39,732 nucleotides of DNA from Acholeplasmataceae bacterium (GCA_018400755.1 JAGYLU010000015.1:1-39732); one strand, 5' to 3'. Counted from the first letter of the stretch, positions 18,470 through 27,132 are shown. Program-made: numbers and translations. The notes: generated by a model from the sequence alone, not told the origin.

Positions 18470-18496
18470 GGCGCTTGTCAAACAAGCGCCTTTTTC
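18470..18496 (+). terminator. Terminator of the YwaF-like gene
   Basis: GGCGCTTGT (18470-18478), loop CAA and ACAAGCGCC (18482-18490) followed by TTTTTCT. Confidence 0.93.
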
Positions 18497-18505
18497 TATA
18501 TGGAA

Positions 18506-18531
18506 ACCCCCATTGCATGAGCAATGGGGGT
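18506..18531 (-). terminator. Terminator of the glg operon
   Basis: ACCCCCATTGC (18506-18516), a four-base loop and GCAATGGGGGT (18521-18531). On the minus strand it is followed by TTTCC, so the T tract is short but the 11-base stem is perfect. Confidence 0.75.
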
Positions 18532-18548
18532 CAATGATCAAGTATTGA

Positions 18549-19409
18549 TCACACGTTTGACTGACAAGGCTCTTTCTTTTGGATGAAGAGCCCTTTGAGT
18601 AACGCTCTTGAGCGTGTGCCTTCAAAGAAGAAACAGACCATTGAGGCGAGCACAATGCCATACAAGTACAGGGGAATCATGACCCACAGGATGGGCCAGT
18701 GCAGGAAATCACCGGTGATCGGATGGGTCAAAAAGACTTTGGGGGTCAGGGCATACATGAAGGGTTTGAAGTCGGATAGGATCTCAGGTATTCCAAAGAC
18801 GAACGCGGTATTTCTGAATTCCGCACTCAGGTAATCCTGGAAAGTCGCGTTGACAAGACCGAGTGCGTTCAACACAAATTCATTGACCATGATCAGGGCC
18901 ATCACGCCATAGACATAAAAGGGAAGCACGAAGATTCTTCTAAGATCAATCCGATGCAGTTTCCACTTGGCCATCAGATATGGGACAACAAAGATGACGA
19001 AGTGGCTGTAGTAGAAGCGGAGGACACCGGCACTGAAGGGATCACGCCCAATACCTTCAGTAGGAATCAGGAACGCAGCAAGCCCTGAGAGGGTACCGAC
19101 AATCACCATGTAATCTCTGAGGCCCCGGTGACGGGAAAGAAAAATCCAGGGAAAAACAATCACACTCACGGCACAAATGTTTTCGAGCGAGGCGTAGGTG
19201 ACGGTGTATGGAAGACCACGGGCATAACGTTCAACTAGGATGAGTTTCAAGAAGTGCAAGCCAAACGCAGATAACAACAACAAGAAAAGCACAAGGGTTT
19301 TCACCCGCGTGCTTCGATTTTTGAAGAGAACATCAAAGAAGGCGGTCAGTGCCACCATGATGCCGATGTATAGAAAATAGGATGGTGTGCCGTAATCAAT
19401 ACTCGCCAT
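18549..19409 (-). CDS. Multi-span membrane protein, glg-operon neighbour
   Basis: A 286-residue protein with about seven hydrophobic spans, for example LVLFLLLLSAFGLHFLKLIL and WVMIPLYLYGIVLASMVCFF. The line LENICAVSVIVFPWIFLSR, then GTLSGLAAFLIPTEGIG and FYYSHFVIFVVPYLM, has the layout of the YwaF/TMEM164-like group (a polar residue in span three, His in a later span), so it may be a distant relative of the protein at 17607. ATG 19409 follows AAAGGAG five bases upstream. It starts 13 bases after glgC with no terminator between, so it is probably the last gene of the glgA-glgC operon. No function is known to me. A membrane protein is unexpected in a cytoplasmic glycogen operon. Confidence 0.72.
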   Translation of the reverse strand: MASIDYGTPSYFLYIGIMVALTAFFDVLFKNRSTRVKTLVLFLLLLSAFGLHFLKLILVERYARGLPYTVTYASLENICAVSVIVFPWIFLSRHRGLRDYMVIVGTLSGLAAFLIPTEGIGRDPFSAGVLRFYYSHFVIFVVPYLMAKWKLHRIDLRRIFVLPFYVYGVMALIMVNEFVLNALGLVNATFQDYLSAEFRNTAFVFGIPEILSDFKPFMYALTPKVFLTHPITGDFLHWPILWVMIPLYLYGIVLASMVCFFFEGTRSRALLKGLFIQKKEPCQSNV

Positions 19410-19422
19410 GAGGACTCCTTTG

Positions 19423-20649
19423 TTACTTCAGGGTCTCACCACTGTTGACAACCTTGGAATCAAAATGGGCGGTCCTGAAAATTCGGACATTCTTGCCAAT
19501 GGTCATATCGGATGGCACCATGGTGCCCTTGGCAATGACAGTGATGCCTGAGGAAAGCAGATCTGGTTTTTCCTTGTTGGGTGAGACATCATCGGAGACC
19601 CCAATGGTCGTGTTGTGTCCGACAACCACTCGTTTGTCAAGAATGGATTTATGGATGGTGACGTTCTGGCCGATGATGGCATTGTTCAGGATCACCGAAT
19701 CCTTGATCACCGCACCTTTGCCGACCAACACACCTGGGCTCAGGACCGAGTTGATGACAGTGCCTTCGACAATACACCCATTGGAGACAAGGCTGGTTTT
19801 GATCTGGGCATTTTCCCCGACCTTGACGGGCGGAAGATCCTCGCTCTTGGTAAAGACTTTCCAAGTCGGATCGTATAAGTCGAGGTCACAAAACCCATTG
19901 GCCAATGAGAGATTGGTCTCTAGATAGGAATCATAGGTTCCAACATCTTGCCAGTAGTCTTCGAAGGTATAGGCATAAACGGCTTTTGATGTCGATTCGA
20001 TCAGGTGGGGGATGATGTGATGACCAAAATCAAGGTCATCACGTTTGACGTTATGGAGGACTTCCTTCAAAAGGTCAAGATTGAACAGGTAGATACCCAT
20101 CGACGCGAGATTCGAGGTGGATGTCTTTGGTTTTTCCTCAAAGTCAATGATTTCCTGATTCTCGCCAACCCGCATGATGCCAAAACGATGCACCTCTTCG
20201 GGCGGAACCGGTTGGGTCGCGATTGTCAAACGGGCATTCGAAGCCTTATGGTCGGCGATCATCTTGCGGTAATCCATCTTGTAGATATGGTCACCAGAGA
20301 GAATCAGCACATACTTAGGGCTCCGTCGTTCGATGAACTCAAGGTTCTTCAAAACGGCATCCGCCGTTCCCAGATACCAATAGTTATGGGGTTGAAGCAA
20401 TGTCACACCGGAGTCGCGACGGTCTAAGTCCCATGGTTTTCCGCTGCCGATGTGTTCGTTTAAGGACAAAGGGAGATACTGGGTCAGAATTCCGATGTCA
20501 TAAAGATGGGATTGGGCACAATTGCTCAATGTGAAATCGATGATTCTGAATTTGCCGGCGAAGGGCATGGCCGGTTTGCTGCGGCGCTGGGACAGAATGT
20601 CGAGACGGCTTCCTTTTCCGCCTGCCAAAATCAATGCCAAAGTTTCCAT
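19423..20649 (-). CDS. glgC: Glucose-1-phosphate adenylyltransferase
   Basis: Makes ADP-glucose from glucose 1-phosphate and ATP, the committed step of bacterial glycogen synthesis. The nucleotidyltransferase signature ALILAGGKGSRLDILSQRRS is at residues 5-24. LSGDHIYKMDY (about 119-129), the sugar-binding region IIDFEEKP, and the YWQDVGT block follow. The C-terminal part is a left-handed beta helix of hexapeptide repeats. The 408-residue length is normal. ATG 20649 follows GGAGTG, which lies in the 3' end of glgA; only three bases separate the two. No branching enzyme (glgB) is in the window. Confidence 0.96.
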   Translation of the reverse strand: METLALILAGGKGSRLDILSQRRSKPAMPFAGKFRIIDFTLSNCAQSHLYDIGILTQYLPLSLNEHIGSGKPWDLDRRDSGVTLLQPHNYWYLGTADAVLKNLEFIERRSPKYVLILSGDHIYKMDYRKMIADHKASNARLTIATQPVPPEEVHRFGIMRVGENQEIIDFEEKPKTSTSNLASMGIYLFNLDLLKEVLHNVKRDDLDFGHHIIPHLIESTSKAVYAYTFEDYWQDVGTYDSYLETNLSLANGFCDLDLYDPTWKVFTKSEDLPPVKVGENAQIKTSLVSNGCIVEGTVINSVLSPGVLVGKGAVIKDSVILNNAIIGQNVTIHKSILDKRVVVGHNTTIGVSDDVSPNKEKPDLLSSGITVIAKGTMVPSDMTIGKNVRIFRTAHFDSKVVNSGETLK

Positions 20650-20652
20650 ACG

Positions 20653-22080
20653 TCACACTCCAAGAATGATTTGGTAGAGACTCACGTAGGCCTCTGCCAT
20701 CTTTTTTTGTGAAAAATCCGTTTTCATCGCATTGCGGACGAGTCCATCCCACATGTCTTTGTCACTGTGGTAAAGGTTGATGGCTTCAAAGAGTTTTTCC
20801 TTGAAGTCGTTGGCGTCGTAATGCGAGAAGGAGAACCCGGTTCCCTGACCGGTGAATTTGTTATAGGGCGTGACGGTGTCTTTGAGACCGCCGGTTTCGC
20901 GAACGACCGGTAAGGTGCCGTAACGCATGGCAATCATTTGGCCAAGTCCACAAGGTTCAAACCTTGATGGCATCATGAAGATATCGGAGGCGGCATAAAG
21001 GCGATGGGCAATGGATTCATTGAATCCGATGTAATTCGCGACTTTCCCAGGAAATTTCTCGGCAAGATATCGGAAATAGTCTTCATAGGAATCATTGCCT
21101 GAACCCATCAAAATGAATCTGGCTTCGGAATACATGATGACTTCTTCGAGTGACCTCGTCATCAGATTGATCCCTTTTTGGGAGGCCAGCCTGCCAATGT
21201 ATGAGACCAAAGGGGTGTCTAGGTCAACATCAAGGTCAAATTGGTGCAAAAGTGATTCCTTGTTCAATCGTTTGCCTTTCTTGACATCCTTGATTCCGTA
21301 TTGGGTCTCTAACATGGGGTCATTACGAGGGTCAAAAAGATCGGTGTCGATTCCGTTTAGGATTCCAACCAAGTCATCTTGACGCCGCATGAGTGCGCCA
21401 TCGAGTGAAAACCCACCATCACCGGTCATGATCTCATCCCGGTAGGTCGGACTGACGGTGTTGATCTTGGTTGCCCGTTCGATGCCAGCTTTGAGAAAGT
21501 TCACCCGATCAAAATGAATATAGGCATAGTCAAAGTCAGTGTTGAAGAAACGGCTGACGTAGGTGTCAAAGGATCCCTGATACTCAAGATTATGGATGGA
21601 AAGCAAAGTGTGAATCGAGAAATAGTGACCGTTTCTTGGTCGGTAGTGCTGATCCAGCAAATAAGGAACCATCCCGGTCTGCCAGTCGTTTAGGTGCAGG
21701 ATATGAGGGAAGAAGTCAAAGGTTTCCATGCCTTCCAAGATGGCGTATGAGAAACATGAGAAACGCTCGGCATCATCGTTGTAACCATAGAGTTTGTCGC
21801 GTTCGAAATAGTGCATGTTCTGGACGAAGATATAAGACATCCCGTCTTCCTTAAGGGTGAAGTAGTTGACTTCGGTTGTTGTCCCCCCCATGTTGACTGA
21901 GCTTTTTCCTAAAAAGGCCATCCGATGATGGTGCTTTGAAATGGTTTGATAGTAAGGCGTGATGATTCTGACGTCATGTCCGAGTTTGGAAAGAGCCTTC
22001 GGTAGGGCATAGGCCATGTCGGCAAGGCCGCCGGTTTTGGAGAAGGGATACGCCTCGGAGCTTGCAAAGAGGATTTTCAC
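20653..22080 (-). CDS. glgA: Glycogen synthase (ADP-glucose)
   Basis: A GT5 glycosyltransferase that extends alpha-1,4-glucan from ADP-glucose. VKILFASSEAYPFSKTGGLA at the N-terminus carries the KTGGL ADP-glucose site (15-19). LHLNDWQTGMVPYLL, YIGRLASQKGI, and the C-terminal block MMPSRFEPCGLGQMIAMRYG with its catalytic Glu follow. The 475-residue length is typical. I chose GTG 22080 because AGAAAGGCGG lies seven bases upstream and the family starts exactly there. The frame is open to 22161, which would include the -10 box. It leads the operon glgA, glgC and a membrane protein. Confidence 0.96.
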   Translation of the reverse strand: MKILFASSEAYPFSKTGGLADMAYALPKALSKLGHDVRIITPYYQTISKHHHRMAFLGKSSVNMGGTTTEVNYFTLKEDGMSYIFVQNMHYFERDKLYGYNDDAERFSCFSYAILEGMETFDFFPHILHLNDWQTGMVPYLLDQHYRPRNGHYFSIHTLLSIHNLEYQGSFDTYVSRFFNTDFDYAYIHFDRVNFLKAGIERATKINTVSPTYRDEIMTGDGGFSLDGALMRRQDDLVGILNGIDTDLFDPRNDPMLETQYGIKDVKKGKRLNKESLLHQFDLDVDLDTPLVSYIGRLASQKGINLMTRSLEEVIMYSEARFILMGSGNDSYEDYFRYLAEKFPGKVANYIGFNESIAHRLYAASDIFMMPSRFEPCGLGQMIAMRYGTLPVVRETGGLKDTVTPYNKFTGQGTGFSFSHYDANDFKEKLFEAINLYHSDKDMWDGLVRNAMKTDFSQKKMAEAYVSLYQIILGV

Positions 22081-22132
22081 TGTTCGTCCGCCTTTCTGGG
22101 CATGCCGGTGTTTGGCGTGTGCCACCATGTAT

Positions 22133-22161
22133 ATTATACATGATGAAAGCGCTTCAGGCAA
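22133..22161 (-). promoter_or_regulatory. glgA operon promoter
   Basis: On the minus strand, TTGCCT (22156-22161), a 17-base spacer and TATAAT (22133-22138), about 53 bases upstream of the glgA GTG. Confidence 0.82.
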
Positions 22162-22200
22162 ATGGAGAACGGGAAAAAGAATACCAAAATGACCAGTCTG

Positions 22201-22209
22201 TGCTATACT
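22201..22209 (+). promoter_or_regulatory. Extended -10 promoter of the NUDIX-HD pair
   Basis: TGC directly before TATACT (22204-22209). It diverges from the glgA promoter. Confidence 0.65.
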
Positions 22210-22237
22210 GATGGCAAATATGAAAGGGGGACTTCAC

Positions 22238-22660
22238 ATGATTCATGAAACGTCATGCGGAGCAGTCGTCTTTCGCCAGGATCAAGGGGCCTTGAAGTTT
22301 GTTTTGATCAGGCAAATCAATGGACGTCATTACGGTTTTCCCAAGGGTCATATGGAAGTTGGTGAAACCGAGCTGCAAACAGCTTATCGTGAGATCAAGG
22401 AGGAAACAGGCCTTGATGTCCAATTGATTCCCAATGCGAGAGCCGAGACAAATTACGCACCACGATTCCGGGTAAGGAAAAAAGTGATCTATTTCTTGGC
22501 TCGGGCCGCCGATGACCACGTGACTGCCCAACCGGAAGAAGTGTCTGATATTCTATGGCTTGATGAGGATGAGGTGTTGGATAAGCTGACCTACAACAAC
22601 GACAAAGAGGTGTTCAGGTTGCTTCTTGACCATTTGAAACACGGATTGGACATGATGTGA
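22238..22660 (+). CDS. NUDIX hydrolase, Ap4A-hydrolase-like
   Basis: A 140-residue NUDIX protein. The Nudix box GHMEVGETELQTAYREIKEE with TGL after it is complete, with Arg-Glu and Glu-Glu metal ligands. HETSCGAVVFR at the N-terminus and HYGFPKGHMEVGE resemble asymmetric diadenosine tetraphosphate hydrolases (MutT/Ap4A group), but NUDIX substrates cannot be fixed from sequence. ATG 22238 follows AAAGGGGG eight bases upstream; the frame is open to 22211. Its TGA overlaps the GTG of the HD-domain gene (GTGA at 22657-22660), so the two are translated together. Confidence 0.9.
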   Translation: MIHETSCGAVVFRQDQGALKFVLIRQINGRHYGFPKGHMEVGETELQTAYREIKEETGLDVQLIPNARAETNYAPRFRVRKKVIYFLARAADDHVTAQPEEVSDILWLDEDEVLDKLTYNNDKEVFRLLLDHLKHGLDMM

Positions 22661-23280
22661 ACAAGGACTTGAGAGATTATTTGGATCACGTGATTCTAAA
22701 CGTCTATCGTGGTTTTGATCAGGCCCATCAACCCGATCATGTACTTGGTGTCATCAAGGAATCGCTTGAGATCGCGAAAGCTTATGATCTGAACAACGAT
22801 ATGGTTGAGACCATTGCCTATTATCATGACATCGGCATGCTTGAAGGGCGAAAGACCCATCATCTGACTGGGGCGAAGAGACTCTTTGATGATCCCTTTT
22901 TGAAGCCTCACTTCGAAACCGATGAGATCATCGTCATGAAAGAAGCGATTGAAGATCACCGGGCCTCTCTTGAGGCCCCGCCCAGAAGCATTTATGGAAA
23001 GATCATCGCCGAGGCTGACCGTGATCTTTTCGCGGATCATGTGATCAAGCGGACCGTTCAGTTCGGATTGCATCAATATCCTCTTCTGTCCCTTTCTGAG
23101 CATGTGAACCGGGCCTATGAACACATCCGGGACAAGTATGGTCCTGATGGGTATCTGACCCTGTGGCTTGAGACCAAAACCAATCTTGAACAGCTTCTGA
23201 TCCTGCGTCACTTAGTCCTTGACAAAGAGAAACTCATCACAATCATCACCGGTTGGTATCAACGCCTGAAAAAGAGATGA
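22657..23280 (+). CDS. HD-domain phosphohydrolase
   Basis: A 207-residue HD-superfamily protein. The likely metal ligands are His28 (QPDHV), His57-Asp58 (AYYHDIGML) and Asp121 (EADRDLF). IEDHRASLEAPPR is a further conserved segment. Such small HD proteins hydrolyse nucleotides or alarmone-type substrates; the true substrate is unknown here. The start is the GTG overlapping the NUDIX stop, with only weak ribosome-site similarity, so coupling to the NUDIX gene is likely. The terminator begins inside its last codons and stop. Confidence 0.85.
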   Translation: MNKDLRDYLDHVILNVYRGFDQAHQPDHVLGVIKESLEIAKAYDLNNDMVETIAYYHDIGMLEGRKTHHLTGAKRLFDDPFLKPHFETDEIIVMKEAIEDHRASLEAPPRSIYGKIIAEADRDLFADHVIKRTVQFGLHQYPLLSLSEHVNRAYEHIRDKYGPDGYLTLWLETKTNLEQLLILRHLVLDKEKLITIITGWYQRLKKR

Positions 23281-23294
23281 ATTTCTCTTTTTTT
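23269..23294 (+). terminator. Terminator of the NUDIX-HD pair
   Basis: AAAAAGAGA (23269-23277), a six-base loop and TCTCTTTTT (23284-23292) with more T after. The loop contains the HD gene's stop codon. Confidence 0.85.
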
Positions 23295-23317
23295 CTATGG
23301 AAGCGCATACATAAATG

Positions 23318-23326
23318 TGTTACAAT
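23318..23326 (+). promoter_or_regulatory. Extended -10 promoter of ald
   Basis: TGT followed by TACAAT (23321-23326), 33 bases before the ald start. The -35 region is poor. Confidence 0.6.
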
Positions 23327-23359
23327 AAACATGTAAAAAACGATCCAAAGGAGAACATC

Positions 23360-24463
23360 ATGATTGTCGGAACTGTCAAGGAAATCAAGAACAATGAATT
23401 CAGGGTTGGATTGACCCCGTCATCAGCACGGGAGTATGTACATCATGGTCATCACGTCCTGATTGAAGCTGGTGCTGGTCTTAATTCCGGCTTTGAAGAC
23501 ATGCTTTATGAAGACGTTGGAGCGACCATTGTCAAGACTGCCAAAGAAGTATGGACGCGCGCGGACATGGTTGTCAAAGTCAAGGAACCACTTGAGGCGG
23601 AATTTCCCTTTTTACGTGAAGATCTGATTGTCTATACCTATTTGCATCTGGCAGCCAATCGGCCTCTTACCGACGCTTTGCTGGCCTCTGGCTGCAAAGG
23701 CGTCGCTTATGAGACGATTATGCTTGATGACCACTCATTGCCATGTCTCAAACCAATGAGTGAGGTTGCTGGCCGGATTGGTGCGATCGAAGGTGCGAAA
23801 TTTCTAGAGAAACCTTTTGGTGGCAGCGGCCTCTTGGTCAGTGGTGTTCCTGGTACGGAACAGGCCAATGTATCAATCATCGGTGCTGGTGTCGTTGGTG
23901 AGAATGCCCTCAAGATGCTTGTTGGTATGGGTGCACGGGTGACGGTCTTGGATGTTGATCTGAAGAAACTCACGTATCTTGATGAGCTTTATAACAACCG
24001 GATTCAAACCCTTTATAGCAGTGCGGACAACATCGAGATGGCGGTCAAGAGATCTGATCTTGTCATCAGTGCTGTGCTCCTGCCAGGCGGTGCAGCAGCG
24101 CCAAAACTGATCAAACGCGCGTTCTACAAGGACATGCGTCCGGGCAGTGTCATTGTCGATGTCGCCATCGACCAAGGCGGGTCGACCGAGGTCTCAAAAC
24201 CCACCTATCATGACAACCCGACCTTTGTTGTCGACGGGGTCACGCATTATTGTGTCGCCAACATGCCAGGCGCAGTGCCAAGGACATCAACGGTCGCATT
24301 GAACAACGCGACGTTGACCTATGGACTGATGATTGCGGATCTTGGACTTGAGGAAGCTGTCAAACGGTCTCACCCACTCAAACTTGGGGTGAATACCTAT
24401 CATGGCAAATGCACCTGTGAAGGCGTCTGTTTGGCCTTCGATATCCCGCTTCAGTCCATGTGA
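23360..24463 (+). CDS. ald: Alanine dehydrogenase
   Basis: NAD-dependent interconversion of L-alanine with pyruvate and ammonia. The N-terminus MIVGTVKEIKNNEFRVGLTP is typical of the AlaDH/PNT family. VVKVKEPLEAEFPFLRE carries the substrate-binding Lys. YTYLHLAANRPLT holds the catalytic His. KPMSEVAGRIGAIEGAKFLE is the next block, and the NAD fold has IIGAGVVGENALKMLVGMGA. DVAIDQGGSTEVSKPTYHD and CVANMPGAVPRTSTVALNNA are near the end. The 367-residue length is normal. ATG 23360 follows AAAGGAG; an upstream in-frame start at 23315 would cover the promoter. It is monocistronic and ends at a strong terminator. Confidence 0.97.
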   Translation: MIVGTVKEIKNNEFRVGLTPSSAREYVHHGHHVLIEAGAGLNSGFEDMLYEDVGATIVKTAKEVWTRADMVVKVKEPLEAEFPFLREDLIVYTYLHLAANRPLTDALLASGCKGVAYETIMLDDHSLPCLKPMSEVAGRIGAIEGAKFLEKPFGGSGLLVSGVPGTEQANVSIIGAGVVGENALKMLVGMGARVTVLDVDLKKLTYLDELYNNRIQTLYSSADNIEMAVKRSDLVISAVLLPGGAAAPKLIKRAFYKDMRPGSVIVDVAIDQGGSTEVSKPTYHDNPTFVVDGVTHYCVANMPGAVPRTSTVALNNATLTYGLMIADLGLEEAVKRSHPLKLGVNTYHGKCTCEGVCLAFDIPLQSM

Positions 24464-24478
24464 AGAAAGAAACAAGTA

Positions 24479-24507
24479 GGGGAGGGGATTCATCCTTCCC
24501 CTTTTTT
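24479..24507 (+). terminator. ald terminator
   Basis: GGGGAGGG (24479-24486) pairs with CCTTCCCC (24494-24501, one G-T pair) around a seven-base loop, followed by six T residues. Confidence 0.93.
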
Positions 24508-24529
24508 CTTGAAATTGATGAACTAATAC

Positions 24530-24558
24530 TTAGCAATTCAAAGGATTTGCGATATAAT
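24530..24558 (+). promoter_or_regulatory. Promoter of the PlsC-like gene and gltS
   Basis: TTAGCA (24530-24535), a 17-base spacer and TATAAT (24553-24558), 20 bases before the start codon. Confidence 0.78.
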
Positions 24559-24578
24559 GGGGAAGAAGGAGCGACACC

Positions 24579-25709
24579 ATGAATCTAGCAATTGAGTTCG
24601 GACGCTTCATTGTCAAACGCATGTTTCACCGGCGTTATCGGTTTCGATTCGACTATGATAGATTTGATCCCAAAGGAAAGACATCCTTTTTCCTTGTGGC
24701 CAATCATCCATCAGCGCTCGATCCTCTTTACGTCGCCATGAATATCGTCCGTTATCCGTATCCGATAGCGAACATCTTTTTATATACGGATCCAAAACTT
24801 AAGTTTTTATTAACTAACGTGGTCAAAAGTATTCCCAAACGCAAAGGTCAAACTGATACCAGAACCATCAGGGCGATCCTCGAGGCTTATCAGAAGGATC
24901 ACCGAAGCATCATGGTCTTTCCCGAAGGCAACGCATCGTATTTTGGGAAAAGTACGCCTACCGATTATGCAAGCACAGCCAAAATCGCCAAGAAAGTCGG
25001 GGTTGATGTCATTGCCGCGAAGATCGATGGCGGGTTTCTCGCCGCCCCAAGATGGGGCAAGTACATCAAAGGAAGCAGAGTCGATGTCCATTACTCAATT
25101 CTTCTGACGTCTGAGAGGTTGAAGACAATGAGCATACAAGAGATTGCCTCGGTGATTGAAGAGGCGCTCACCTTTGATGATTTTGACTGGCGTGAAGCCC
25201 ATGACGTCATGTATCCAACCAAGCACCGGGCACAAGGCCTTGAACATGTCATCTATTGGTGCCCTAAATGTCAGGGGATTCAGACCATCCATACCAAAGG
25301 TAATGACATACACTGTCGGACATGTGGCCATATCGCCTCCTTTGATGAACGATCACTTCTGACGGGTCTTCCTTTTGCGAGACTCACAGAATGGGGCGAT
25401 CGACAAATGGATATGATTCCTGGTATCATCAAAGAAGGGTTTGAGACCAAAGGGGTTTTGAAAGAAATTGATTTCAAACGAATGAGACGCAGGCACATCG
25501 GCCTTGCGAGGGTCACATATCAGGCGCCTATAATCTGGATTGTGACCAAAACATTGACGCTAGAAATCAACCAAGAGGACATCACGGGCATTGTGATGAC
25601 CGAGAAGAATGACATTTCCTTCGATTGGAAGGGTCATACATACTTTATCACCATCGACGATCCGAAATTGCTTTTAGACGTCATCACTCACACAAAGGAG
25701 ATCAACTGA
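24579..25709 (+). CDS. PlsC-type acyltransferase with C-terminal zinc ribbon
   Basis: A 376-residue protein in two parts. Residues 1-215 are a PlsC/LPLAT fold with the catalytic NHPSALD (His43, Asp48) and FPEGN (114-118), as in 1-acyl-glycerol-3-phosphate acyltransferases. Residues 225-252 form a zinc ribbon (Cys228, Cys231, Cys246, Cys249 in CPKC and CRTC). The last 120 residues look like a small beta-rich domain (LTLEINQEDITGIVMTEKND). The ribbon and tail are not part of ordinary PlsC. The protein probably sits on the inner face of the membrane. Its acyl acceptor is unknown, and glycerophospholipid synthesis is only the default guess. ATG 24579 follows AAGGAG. It is followed two bases later by gltS, so the two form an operon. 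Confidence 0.85.
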   Translation: MNLAIEFGRFIVKRMFHRRYRFRFDYDRFDPKGKTSFFLVANHPSALDPLYVAMNIVRYPYPIANIFLYTDPKLKFLLTNVVKSIPKRKGQTDTRTIRAILEAYQKDHRSIMVFPEGNASYFGKSTPTDYASTAKIAKKVGVDVIAAKIDGGFLAAPRWGKYIKGSRVDVHYSILLTSERLKTMSIQEIASVIEEALTFDDFDWREAHDVMYPTKHRAQGLEHVIYWCPKCQGIQTIHTKGNDIHCRTCGHIASFDERSLLTGLPFARLTEWGDRQMDMIPGIIKEGFETKGVLKEIDFKRMRRRHIGLARVTYQAPIIWIVTKTLTLEINQEDITGIVMTEKNDISFDWKGHTYFITIDDPKLLLDVITHTKEIN

Positions 25710-25711
25710 CT

Positions 25712-27082
25712 ATGGAAAACTGGGGTATCATCTTGAATTTTCTTCTGATCGGCGGACTGATGTTCATCGCCAAAATCTTGAAGACCAAAGTTCCTGTTCT
25801 GAACAGAATCGTTATTCCCACAGCGTTGCTTGGGGGCTTTATCGGTCTTGTCATATCGCTTGTTTTCGCACCAATCATCATCGGCAAGGAAACGTTTTTC
25901 AATCTCGATGAACTCGAATCAATTGTCTATCATGCCCTCGCCATCGGCTTTATCGCTTTGGCGTTGAAACGGGAACCCTCAAAGATCAAAAAGAAGATCT
26001 GGTCAACTGGCATGCTTATCACAAGCACTTACGCATTGCAGGCTGTGATTGGGATTTTATTGTTCCTGGCATTTTTCGCCCAAGACAACTTCATTGGTTC
26101 TGGGATGCTTGTCGCGCTCGGATTCGGACAAGGTCCGGGGCTTGCGATGTCGATCGGAAACACATGGACCGATCAGCTCAAAGGCTTTGGTGGTGACCTT
26201 GGGGCCTCATACGCGTTTCTTGGATTCGTTTTCGGGGGCACTGTTGGGGTAACACTGATCAATATCATCAGCCGCCGCAAGGGCACTTTGAAACCGAAGT
26301 CCTATGATGAGGAGTCATCCTCAAAGGTGACCATTGAGGTTGACACCATCAAAGAGATCAGTCTCCTTGACGGGCTCACCACTCAGATGATCATCATTTC
26401 AATCATTTATGGATTGGTCTATCTGACCCTCTATGTTGCGGAAATCGGACTCGGTGCGCTAGCTGGGACCGGGGAACAGATTTTTGGTCTCCTCAAAGGC
26501 TTCAACTTCATCATTGGTATTCTTTATGCCTTGGTCTATAAGAACATCTTGAAGGCGTTTGAGAAAAGGGGACGGAATGTCCGCTTCATCACCAACAACT
26601 ACATGCTATCCAACATCGCGTCCATCGCCTTCAACATCATGATTGCCGGGGCTGTCCTTTCAATCACTTTGGAATTCCTAAATGACTATGGCATCCAGCT
26701 CTTTGTGACGGCGATTCTCGCCGGATTGGTCACGATGGTCTATCTCAGATACATGACCAAACGCGTCTATCCAGGGTATCAAGATGAGTATTTCATCGGC
26801 CTTTTCGGAATGCTCACCGGGGTCGCCTCGACCGGTCTTGCTCTTCTCAAGGGGATTGACCAAAATCTCGAGACACCGGTCGCGGAAGAGATGGTGCTCG
26901 GATCGGGAACCGCGATTTCGATGGCATTGCCCTTGTTTGTGATCCTGTTCTTACCGTCACTGACCCTAAACAGCGGACGAACCGCGATGTGGAATCTGAT
27001 CTCACTCTTTGGCTGTCTGCTCTATATCGGTATCTTAGTGACGATTTTGTTGATCAGAGGACGCCGCGGCGTCAACGTCTGA
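25712..27082 (+). CDS. gltS: Sodium/glutamate symporter, GltS-type
   Basis: A 456-residue integral membrane protein with about 10-12 spans that imports glutamate with sodium. Typical of the GltS family are the repeated pore-region motifs: LGFGQGPGLAMSIGNTW near residue 140 and FGMLTGVASTGLALLKGID near residue 375. The central hydrophilic loop (KSYDEESSSKVTIEVDTIKE) separates the two halves. ATG 25712 is chosen because the N-terminus MENWGIILNFLLIGGLMFIA starts the first span and AAAGGAG lies 11 bases upstream, inside the PlsC-like gene. The frame is open upstream to 25625, but that part would overlap the previous gene. A related transporter for another dicarboxylic amino acid is possible. Confidence 0.88.
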   Translation: MENWGIILNFLLIGGLMFIAKILKTKVPVLNRIVIPTALLGGFIGLVISLVFAPIIIGKETFFNLDELESIVYHALAIGFIALALKREPSKIKKKIWSTGMLITSTYALQAVIGILLFLAFFAQDNFIGSGMLVALGFGQGPGLAMSIGNTWTDQLKGFGGDLGASYAFLGFVFGGTVGVTLINIISRRKGTLKPKSYDEESSSKVTIEVDTIKEISLLDGLTTQMIIISIIYGLVYLTLYVAEIGLGALAGTGEQIFGLLKGFNFIIGILYALVYKNILKAFEKRGRNVRFITNNYMLSNIASIAFNIMIAGAVLSITLEFLNDYGIQLFVTAILAGLVTMVYLRYMTKRVYPGYQDEYFIGLFGMLTGVASTGLALLKGIDQNLETPVAEEMVLGSGTAISMALPLFVILFLPSLTLNSGRTAMWNLISLFGCLLYIGILVTILLIRGRRGVNV

Positions 27083-27132
27083 TCATAACGTGATGGTGAT
27101 GCTCTCTCATCATCAGGGTTTCTTCACTTTAG

